Assembly (NCBI RefSeq): GCF_003217155.1
Contig: NZ_QJSU01000004.1
Span: 248,001-312,000, forward strand
DNA from: Psychrobacter fozii
Lineage (GTDB): Bacteria; Pseudomonadota; Gammaproteobacteria; Pseudomonadales; Moraxellaceae
DNA length: 64,000 bases
Reading direction: 5' to 3'
Shown in pieces: positions 1 to 6,872 of this stretch (positions within the stretch are counted from its first letter, which is position 1; each line of letters begins with the position of its first letter). The translations under genes were made by a program, and so were the position numbers. The notes under the pieces were generated by a model, which saw nothing but the letters and a program-made list of their open reading frames with translations, was not told the origin of the DNA and did no database searches.

Positions 1-171
1 TCCGATTACCATGATGGGAATGGGCGCACGATAACTTGATAGCAAACCAATTTTATAAGCTTGACGGCGGAGCATGGTAATGAGTCCGTACAACCAGCTA
101 ATGGGTAGTAATAGCCACAACCAAAGAGCCTGGCGTTGCCATGCACGTGTCACTGTCGTTTCAATGCTCAT
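1..171 (-). CDS. lpxK: Tetraacyldisaccharide 4'-kinase LpxK, N-terminal part
   Basis: This is the first 57 codons of a gene that runs off the left edge of the window. LpxK phosphorylates the 4' position of the lipid A disaccharide precursor at the inner membrane. The visible part begins MSIETTVTRAWQR, continues into a hydrophobic anchor (about residues 17-33), and ends APIPIMVIG, which matches the segment just before the P-loop in this family (usually APVPVIVVGN). It lies 75 bases downstream of msbA on the same strand, and msbA-lpxK is a common lipid A operon. The P-loop and the catalytic part are outside the window, so the call rests on the N-terminus and the context. Confidence 0.82.
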   Translation of the reverse strand, partial: MSIETTVTRAWQRQALWLWLLLPISWLYGLITMLRRQAYKIGLLSSYRAPIPIMVIG

Positions 172-246
172 GTTTATTGACTACTTATTCTATAAATTCA
201 GTGCCGCTTTATCATAAAACGTATATTAAAACCGAATCATATGACT

Positions 247-2034
247 CTATTCGAAATCACGATCATACATTTGTGCATAATGGCCTTGTAACTGCATTAA
301 CTCTGTATGCGTGCCTAACTCGACAATCTGCCCTGCATCCAACACAGCGATACGATCAGCAGACTCAATGGTCGTCAATCGATGTGCAATCACCAATGTC
401 GTGCGATTTTTCATCACATTATCTAGCGCTTGCTGAATATAATGCTCTGACTCATTGTCTAGCGCACTGGTTGCTTCATCTAAAATGAGAATTGGCGCGT
501 CTTTTAATAGTGCACGCGCGATAGACAAGCGCTGACGCTGCCCACCTGACAATTGCAAACCTTCGGCACCGATTTCGCTTTGGTAGCCATTTGGCATCTT
601 CATTATGAAGTCATGAGCAAAGGCATCTTTTGCAGCGCGCTCAACTTCAGACTGACTCTTATTGGCTAGGCTGCCATAAGCGATGTTGTTAAATACCGTC
701 GTATTGAACAGTACCACTTGTTGATTGACCATCGCTATCTGAGCACGTAGGCTCTCTAGTTTGATATCTTCGATTGGTATACCATCTAAAGTAATTTGCC
801 CTGCAGAAGTTGATAAGGTGCGTGTCAATAGATTTACTAAAGATGATTTACCAGCACCACTACGCCCTACCAGTGCAACGGTTTCTCCTGCACGTATATC
901 TAACGTAAAGTCGCGCAGTGCCACTGTCGAATCCGGATAGATCAGACTGACATTATCAAGCTTCATCTCACCCGTTAGGGCTGAGCTGATCACACCAGTG
1001 TCTTTTTCTTCTGGCTCATCTAGTAGAGCAAAAATTGACTCACCAGCCGCGATACCTTTTTGCAATTTTTGGTTCACATCTGTCAGCGAACGAACAGGCT
1101 TACTTAGTAGACCAGCCGCAGCGATATAGGAGATGAACTCACCAGCTGAAATATTATCAATCACCGATGGACGCAGTGCGAGCCACACCACAACTGACAT
1201 AGCTATTGCCATCAGTAGCTGTACTGCTGGCGTATTGATACTATTGGTAACGACTACCTTCATACCTTGGAGCAAGTTCTTTTTTGATGTTTTGTCAAAA
1301 CGTTCGGCTTCGTATGCTTGTCCGCCATAGTTTTTAACCACCTGATAGCCACCAATAACTTCGTTAGTAATATGACTAACATCACCCATCGTCTCTTGAA
1401 TACCCTTAGACAATTTCAGGTAACGCTTAGATGCTATGCGAATGAGCCATAATATTGGTGGCAGTACGAGGAATAAAATTAAAGTTAAGCGCCAATTGCT
1501 GTAGAGCAAAAATCCAATTAATGCCAATACTGTCAACCCATCACGCAGCAAGGTCTTCATTGACTCTGTACTGGCTGCTGTGACCTGTTCAACGTCAAAT
1601 ATCAACTTTGATGAGATAGTACCTGCTGGATTGGCAAGATAAAATGAGCTTGGCAAACGCAGTAATTTATTGAAGACTTCTACTCGCAACTCATATACTA
1701 AGTTACGTGAAACTAAAGCAGAATAGTAATTACCCAAAAAGCTACCCAAACCACGCACAAAAAACAACGTGATAATAAGCAGTGGAAACAAATTCTGTTT
1801 GCTTTGATCACCTTGGTTAATAGCATCAGTGATGTATTGTAGAAGTTTGGCCACCCATATCTCTGTCCCAGCATTGATAGCGAAACCTAAAACCACTAAT
1901 GCTAACGCCCACCAATATGGCTTCAGATAGCGTAACAGGCGCAATAATGTCGTACGCTTAGGTACATCTGATGGCTCTGCTGACAATTTTTTAGCAGATT
2001 TTTTTGTAGAGTCGGATTGATATGTTTGGCTCAT
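247..2034 (-). CDS. msbA: Lipid A export ATP-binding/permease protein MsbA
   Basis: This is a half-size ABC exporter that flips lipid A-core across the inner membrane. The N-terminal half carries the transmembrane domain (about residues 35-320). The C-terminal half is the nucleotide-binding domain, with Walker A GRSGAGKSS near residue 390, signature LSGGQRQR near 493, Walker B ILILDEAT near 511 and the H-loop in VIAHRL. I placed the start at the ATG encoding MSQTYQ because GAGG lies just upstream; an in-frame start 15 codons earlier has no comparable site. At 595 residues it is close to the usual family length. Neighbours are exbD 90 bases upstream and lpxK downstream, all on one strand, so they are probably co-transcribed. 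Confidence 0.93.
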   Translation of the reverse strand: MSQTYQSDSTKKSAKKLSAEPSDVPKRTTLLRLLRYLKPYWWALALVVLGFAINAGTEIWVAKLLQYITDAINQGDQSKQNLFPLLIITLFFVRGLGSFLGNYYSALVSRNLVYELRVEVFNKLLRLPSSFYLANPAGTISSKLIFDVEQVTAASTESMKTLLRDGLTVLALIGFLLYSNWRLTLILFLVLPPILWLIRIASKRYLKLSKGIQETMGDVSHITNEVIGGYQVVKNYGGQAYEAERFDKTSKKNLLQGMKVVVTNSINTPAVQLLMAIAMSVVVWLALRPSVIDNISAGEFISYIAAAGLLSKPVRSLTDVNQKLQKGIAAGESIFALLDEPEEKDTGVISSALTGEMKLDNVSLIYPDSTVALRDFTLDIRAGETVALVGRSGAGKSSLVNLLTRTLSTSAGQITLDGIPIEDIKLESLRAQIAMVNQQVVLFNTTVFNNIAYGSLANKSQSEVERAAKDAFAHDFIMKMPNGYQSEIGAEGLQLSGGQRQRLSIARALLKDAPILILDEATSALDNESEHYIQQALDNVMKNRTTLVIAHRLTTIESADRIAVLDAGQIVELGTHTELMQLQGHYAQMYDRDFE

Positions 2035-2124
2035 AAAAGCCTCAATTTGGGTATCATGATATGAATAAACTGTACTCAAAGCACAGTTTTATAGGAGTAT
2101 TTATGACACTAATATAGCCATACA

Positions 2125-2556
2125 TTATTGCGGTAATGGTTGACCAAGTGGCACAACCGTACTGATATTGAGATTCAAAAACCCTAGTTTTCCTGCGACA
2201 TCCATCACCCGTACCACAGATTGATGGGTAGCGTTAGCATCAGCGGCGATCACAAATAGCATATCACGATTACTACCCGCCTCTTGCTGTAGCATGCTGA
2301 TCAATTCAGCCTCATTGCTACTGCCAAGGGTGATACCATTTACCAAATAGCTGCCGTCTTCTTGTACTGCCACTTCAATGCTGTTGTTTTGTTCTGTCAG
2401 TGCGACACCTTCAGCTTCAGGAAGAATAATATTCAAGCGACTAAAATGATTAAATGAGGTCGCAAGCAGCAAAAATACAATTAAAAATAATAAGCAATCA
2501 ATCATTGGTGTTAGATTGATTTCAAGTGGTTCAACGGTTGGTTTTCTAAAGCGCAT
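2125..2556 (-). CDS. exbD: ExbD/TolR-family biopolymer transport protein
   Basis: ExbD is a single-pass inner-membrane protein with a periplasmic domain. With ExbB it forms the proton-driven motor that energises TonB or a Tol-like partner. The sequence shows a short cytoplasmic N-terminus (MRFRKPTVEPLEINLTPMID), with the conserved LTPMID motif whose Asp lies at the start of the membrane segment (about residues 20-40), followed by a periplasmic domain of about 95 residues. The length of 143 residues is normal. No tonB gene is visible nearby. The order exbB-exbD-msbA-lpxK is seen in several gammaproteobacteria, so this copy may serve envelope functions as well as TonB-dependent uptake; that last point is inference. 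Confidence 0.9.
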   Translation of the reverse strand: MRFRKPTVEPLEINLTPMIDCLLFLIVFLLLATSFNHFSRLNIILPEAEGVALTEQNNSIEVAVQEDGSYLVNGITLGSSNEAELISMLQQEAGSNRDMLFVIAADANATHQSVVRVMDVAGKLGFLNLNISTVVPLGQPLPQ

Positions 2557-2634
2557 ATCACTCTCTTTAATATTTTTACTATGCTTAAGGCGTGTTTAAA
2601 ATGCAAATATGATGACTGGATAATTCATCTGACC

Positions 2635-2679
2635 CTTAGTACTAAAAATAATACTAATAGTATTATTTTTAGTACTAAG
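2635..2679. repeat. Perfect 45-base AT-rich palindrome at the exbB stop codon
   Basis: Two 22-base arms are exactly complementary around a single central base. The 5' arm starts CTTAGTACTAAAAATAATAC and the 3' arm is its reverse complement. The palindrome covers the exbB stop codon (2675-2677) and lies within the exbB-exbD spacer. As RNA it would form a long AU-rich hairpin. It could be an attenuator, an mRNA-stability element or a protein-binding site. It has no clear terminator U-tract in the exbB direction beyond the stem itself. Confidence 0.75.
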
Positions 2680-3397
2680 AAGTTACTGTGACTCCGTCGC
2701 TTAAACTTACCGAATCATTACCTATCGTGCCATGTAATGAAACATCAGGATTAAGCGTATCAAAGCCAGAAGTATGCACATTTCCTAGCAACTGATAGTC
2801 ATACAACTCTTGAATCATCAATCCTGCTTGGGTTTCAAACTGGGCATTGATATCAATGATCCGGCGCTGAAAATAACGATAGCCAACCAATGCAGGAATC
2901 GCAACAATCATACCAGCAGCAGTTGTAATCAATGCCTGTGATACGCCAGCAGCAAGCATCGTTGGGTCTTGCATCGCGCCATCAGTAATCGCTAAAAAAG
3001 AAGAGATAATACCCAATACCGTACCCAACAAACCAAGCAACGGTGCAATCGCACCTATAGTACCAAGCATATTGATATTTTTCTCTAACTGATGAACTTG
3101 TACGCTCGCACGGTTTTGCATATGCATCGTCATTGACTCTAAACCATACTGACGATAAAGCAAACCCGTTGCCAAAATATCACCCAAAGGTGTTTTTTCT
3201 TTCACGTTCATTAATTGTGTACGGCCGATACCGCCGTTTTCGCGTAGGCGCGTTATCAATTGTTCGCGCAATCTGTTAGGTACAATTTTATTAAATTGTA
3301 AAGTATGGCTACGCTCAATGATGATAACCAATGCCAGTATTGAGCACACCACGATAGGCGTCATCAACCAACCACCCGCTTTTACCAACTCCCACAT
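2675..3397 (-). CDS. exbB: ExbB/TolQ/MotA-family proton channel protein
   Basis: ExbB is the proton-channel subunit of the ExbB-ExbD motor in the inner membrane. Three membrane segments are predicted: about residues 10-28 (WLMTPIVVCSILALVIII), about 108-132 (MLGTIGAIAPLLGLLGTVLG) and about 153-175. The central pair holds the Gly-rich GAIAPLLGLLGTV signature typical of ExbB/TolQ. The length of 240 residues fits the family. It is followed by exbD after 118 bases. The stop codon lies inside a perfect 45-base palindrome, which is unusual and may set the relative output of exbB and exbD. TolQ is the alternative name, but no tolR/A/B/pal genes are present here. Confidence 0.9.
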   Translation of the reverse strand: MWELVKAGGWLMTPIVVCSILALVIIIERSHTLQFNKIVPNRLREQLITRLRENGGIGRTQLMNVKEKTPLGDILATGLLYRQYGLESMTMHMQNRASVQVHQLEKNINMLGTIGAIAPLLGLLGTVLGIISSFLAITDGAMQDPTMLAAGVSQALITTAAGMIVAIPALVGYRYFQRRIIDINAQFETQAGLMIQELYDYQLLGNVHTSGFDTLNPDVSLHGTIGNDSVSLSDGVTVTS

Positions 3398-3482
3398 ACT
3401 CGCTCTCTTTTATATTTTTATAAAAATAGTGGTAACCAAGATAGTTTAGACTTGTGCAGTCATTACAAACTGGATGAATACC

Positions 3483-4631
3483 TTAAGCCTGTGCTTCTAT
3501 GTGCTTAATCAAGGCGGTCAACTGATCTTGATTTTGGAAAAATATCTCAACACTACCCTGCCCGTCTTTTTTATGCTTAAGCTTTACTTCAGCCCCAAGC
3601 ATATCCGTCAGTCTTTGTGTCAAACGTTCCGCATCATGAGACTGTGCTTGCTCAGTACGATTGGCTTTAGGGGCTGGCTGTAAAATTGATTTCACGAGCT
3701 TTTCAGCTTCACGCACAGTCATGCCACCATCGATGATTTTTTGTGCAATAATCGGCTGCTGTTCAGAAGATAGAGCCAACAGCGTGCGGGCATGACCCAT
3801 ATCTAGCGCACTAGTGGCTAAATGATCTTTTACGGTATCGTGTAGCTGATTCAAGCGCAGTAGATTCGATACCGTCGTACGTGCCTTGCCCACAACTTCC
3901 GCAATCATCGCATGACTCATACCAAACTCAGTATGAAAGCGTTGTAATGCTGCTGCCTGCTCAATCACAGACAAGTCTTCACGTTGGATGTTCTCAATCA
4001 GTGCCAGTGCAATAGCCAACTCATCTGACAATGCGCGCTCAATCGCAGGTATTACTGCTTTACCCGCCATTTTTGCAGCACGCCAGCGGCGCTCACCAGC
4101 GATAATTTCATGAGTAACAAACGCTTCACTCTTGTCTTCATTTGCCAATAATGGACGGATAACGATAGGTTGCATGACACCATGCTGCTCAATCGAAGAA
4201 GCCAATTCAGCAAGCGCAGTTTCACTCATATCACGGCGCGGCTGATACTTGCCTGCTTGTAATCGTGTCACATCGATTTGTACCAAACTGATTTGATCTT
4301 CAGAAGCACTAGTGTCTGTTCCGCTAACCCGATTTTTATTAGAAGCACTCTTATTCATCGTACGCGGCGCACGTGCTTTACGATTACTAGAATCAGCAGC
4401 CTCTAGAACGGTTGGCTTTGCAGTCGATTTTTCGTTGTCCTTTGCACGACCTGTTTGAGCGGGCGTGCTATCGTTTGGCATATCAGTATCTGGCGTTACA
4501 GCTGGCAAAGTATTATCACGCGCTGCCATATCATCTTGTAAGGCAGACGCAGTGATTTGCTTTTCTTTTTTGATTGACCCCAATAAGGCATCTAAGCCTC
4601 GATTGGCAGCCAATCCTCTTTTCTTCGCCAT
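3483..4631 (-). CDS. parB: Chromosome-partitioning protein ParB (CTP-dependent clamp)
   Basis: ParB binds parS sites near the origin, spreads as a CTP-loaded clamp and works with ParA to segregate the chromosome. The N-terminus MAKKRGLAANRGLDALLG is the ParA-interacting motif seen in chromosomal ParBs. A long polar linker follows (about residues 25-110). Next come the CTP-binding region with GERRWRAAK near residue 178 and a helix-turn-helix near 234-256 (MIAEVVGKARTTVSNLLRL). The C-terminal dimerisation domain closes the protein. At 382 residues it is longer than typical ParB (about 290-300), and the extra length lies mainly in the linker. parA lies immediately upstream on the same strand, separated by 141 bases. 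Confidence 0.95.
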   Translation of the reverse strand: MAKKRGLAANRGLDALLGSIKKEKQITASALQDDMAARDNTLPAVTPDTDMPNDSTPAQTGRAKDNEKSTAKPTVLEAADSSNRKARAPRTMNKSASNKNRVSGTDTSASEDQISLVQIDVTRLQAGKYQPRRDMSETALAELASSIEQHGVMQPIVIRPLLANEDKSEAFVTHEIIAGERRWRAAKMAGKAVIPAIERALSDELAIALALIENIQREDLSVIEQAAALQRFHTEFGMSHAMIAEVVGKARTTVSNLLRLNQLHDTVKDHLATSALDMGHARTLLALSSEQQPIIAQKIIDGGMTVREAEKLVKSILQPAPKANRTEQAQSHDAERLTQRLTDMLGAEVKLKHKKDGQGSVEIFFQNQDQLTALIKHIEAQA

Positions 4632-4772
4632 GATTACCTATCCTATAACGCTAAAATAAAAGCCAAATGATTGTGAATACGGCTTACTCATTACTAATAA
4701 ATACGATATTTAGTGCTTTATCATCTAATCTGGCTAGTACTTTTATCACCAAATTTTTATCTATAACCAAAA

Positions 4773-5552
4773 CTAGCTGCTTTGATTCATCACTTCAGCG
4801 GCTAGCTTTTGATAGGCACGTGCCCCTTTTGACCATCTCTCGTATGCGATAACTGGCAAACCATGCGCAGGTGCTTCTGCCAAACGAATATTTCTTGGAA
4901 TATGAGTCTTATACATGATATCGCCAAAATGTGCTTCCAATTCAGCGGACACATCGCGAGCCAATGTATTGCGTGCATCAAATAGCGTTCTCACCACACC
5001 GCGAATATAGAGCTTCGGATTCAGCTCCGTGAGTCGCTCAATCGTCTGCGACAAATCTGCCAAGCCTTCTAGTGCATAGTATTCACATTGCATCGGGATA
5101 ATGACGCTGTCTGTGGCAACTAAGGCATTGATCGTCAATAAATTCAAACTGGGCGCACAGTCTATCACGACATAATCGTAAGCAGGTTTTTTAGCCGCTA
5201 TCTGATCGTTAACCAAAGCCACCATCGCTGTTTTAAACAGCTCATGGCTATTGGTCTTGTTCATCAGGGTGATGTCCATCCCAGCCAAATCACGATTGGC
5301 ACCGATAACATCAAACCCTGCCGGACTGGTGACAATGGCATCCGACAGCGATACACCATCAAGTAAAACATCAGCAATGGTCAGCGCGAGTTCATTTTTA
5401 TCCACGCCCGTACCGCTGGTTGCATTGCCTTGTGGGTCTAGGTCAATCAGTAGTACATGCTTACGCTTTGCAGCCAAGCTAGCGGTCAAATTTACCGCCG
5501 TCGTGGTTTTGCCCACGCCGCCTTTTTGATTCGCAATCGCTATGATTTCCAT
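4773..5552 (-). CDS. parA: Chromosome-partitioning ATPase ParA (Soj)
   Basis: ParA is a deviant Walker A ATPase that binds DNA non-specifically and moves ParB-parS complexes. The N-terminus carries KGGVGKTTTAVNL (P-loop with the signature Lys, about residues 9-21), followed by LLIDLDPQGNAT (Walker A' region) and YVVIDCAPSLNLLT (Walker B, about 125-138). At 259 residues it is a short Soj-type protein without an N-terminal DNA-binding extension, which fits a chromosomal rather than a plasmid ParA. It sits between rsmG and parB, the conserved origin-proximal arrangement in many bacteria. Start: ATG with the standard MEIIAIANQKGG beginning. Confidence 0.96.
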   Translation of the reverse strand: MEIIAIANQKGGVGKTTTAVNLTASLAAKRKHVLLIDLDPQGNATSGTGVDKNELALTIADVLLDGVSLSDAIVTSPAGFDVIGANRDLAGMDITLMNKTNSHELFKTAMVALVNDQIAAKKPAYDYVVIDCAPSLNLLTINALVATDSVIIPMQCEYYALEGLADLSQTIERLTELNPKLYIRGVVRTLFDARNTLARDVSAELEAHFGDIMYKTHIPRNIRLAEAPAHGLPVIAYERWSKGARAYQKLAAEVMNQSS

Positions 5553-5767
5553 ACACTCACTCAGTTTAATTAGAATTTATTACTGTTATTTTTTTAGCTA
5601 TATATTTAAAACGTGAGACATATTTAGTCATTCGTTATACAAATAACTCGCTCTGTCTCGATACCATTTAGATGGTATGTCATTTAATTAAAGACGTAAA
5701 CTATGTTTCACAATCGGGCAGTCACTGTTTCATAGTTGCTATTTCATGACTGAAAGGTGCTCATAGC

Positions 5768-6484
5768 TTAGACATTTTTACGAGACAATTCAATTAAATG
5801 ACGACTATCATGCAAACGTGGTACTTTTAGCTTAATTGTTTTTATGTGCCAATCACTATCCAAAGCTTGTAGCTCTTCTTCATTCGGCGCCTTACCTTTC
5901 ATAGCACATAAGTGACCATTATCTGCTAGCCTTGGCTGCGCCACATCAACGAAATCTATCAAGCTGGCGAATGCTCTAGAGGTAACCACCTCATAACTTG
6001 CTTCATGTGCTTCGATACGAGAAGCTATCGGCTGCATATTACTCAAACCAAGTTCACTACTAATTTGCTTAATAAAACGGATTTTCTTCTGGTTACTATC
6101 AAGTGCCGTGCATTGGCGCTCAGGCTGACAAATAGCAATAATCACGGCAGGCAATCCTGCACCCGTACCAATATCAAGCAATGACCCCGATGGCAAATGC
6201 GTTATAATAGCCAAACAATCAATCACATGCTTGATTAAAGCTTCTTCAGGATCAGTAATAGCGGTCAGATTATACGCTTTATTCCATAAAAAAAGCTGGT
6301 CTAAGTACAATAATAGTGTGCGCTGCTGCGTCTCACTTAAGGATAGACCGAGCTCATGAACTGCTTTCGTCAGAGTGTTGGCCAGCACCGGCAATTGTGA
6401 TCCAAGCTTTACAAATCCAGTAGGATCAATATGGATAGTACCTGTACTAGCAGATGATGACGTGATTTTATCGGAAGCTGACAT
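5768..6484 (-). CDS. rsmG: 16S rRNA (guanine527-N7)-methyltransferase RsmG (GidB)
   Basis: RsmG methylates G527 in the 530 loop of 16S rRNA using S-adenosylmethionine; loss of the enzyme gives low-level streptomycin resistance in other bacteria. The SAM-binding motif SLLDIGTGAGLPAVIIAI is at about residues 92-109, and the family motifs FLWNKAYNLTAI (about 68-79) and VVTSRAFASL (about 156-165) are clear. An N-terminal extension of about 25 residues rich in Ser/Thr precedes the conserved core; a later start is possible but there is no other Met close by. The gene precedes parA-parB on the same strand after a 215-base gap. Confidence 0.93.
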   Translation of the reverse strand: MSASDKITSSSASTGTIHIDPTGFVKLGSQLPVLANTLTKAVHELGLSLSETQQRTLLLYLDQLFLWNKAYNLTAITDPEEALIKHVIDCLAIITHLPSGSLLDIGTGAGLPAVIIAICQPERQCTALDSNQKKIRFIKQISSELGLSNMQPIASRIEAHEASYEVVTSRAFASLIDFVDVAQPRLADNGHLCAMKGKAPNEEELQALDSDWHIKTIKLKVPRLHDSRHLIELSRKNV

Positions 6485-6754
6485 ACAACAAGTTATCCAG
6501 TTTTGACATGTGAACCGTCTATTTTATCATGCACTCTGTCTATTGAATAGTTGCAGATTGCGCCAATGTGAGACATCTTATACTATCTAGGCCTGTATTG
6601 AGGTGTTATTCTGCTTTGATAGCCATAAACTCACTGTTAATTTGTCTCTCATTTATTCATCATACACACTGGTATATCTCATAATGATACAAAACTGCGT
6701 TTAATGATTTAGCTAAAACGTTGCCGTATCTTGTAAAATACCTTGTAAAATTTC

Positions 6755-6783
6755 TTGGTTAACTATTCAATATAAAGTATAAA
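6755..6783 (+). promoter_or_regulatory. Candidate sigma-70 promoter for the Lon-family gene
   Basis: TTGGTT at 6755-6760 and TATAAA at 6778-6783 are separated by 17 bases, about 90 bases upstream of the ATG at 6873. This is the best -35/-10 pair seen in the 388-base gap between the divergent rsmG and the Lon-family gene. The rest of the gap (6485-6754) shows no gene or hairpin that I can support. The promoter is inferred from sequence only. Confidence 0.4.
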
Positions 6784-6872
6784 AAGTTCAGCATAAATGT
6801 GAATACCTGATAGCATAAAACCAATCACAGAGATCAACACTCCACCTTTTTAAGAAGATATGTCCTACGCCT

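Noticed and set aside
2035..2079. A 15-codon longer start for msbA
   Set aside because: GAGG is correctly spaced only from the ATG at 2034.
5704..5711. TGTTTCAC, a half-match to the parS consensus, upstream of parA
   Set aside because: The other half of the 16-base parS site is absent here, and no full parS was found in the window.
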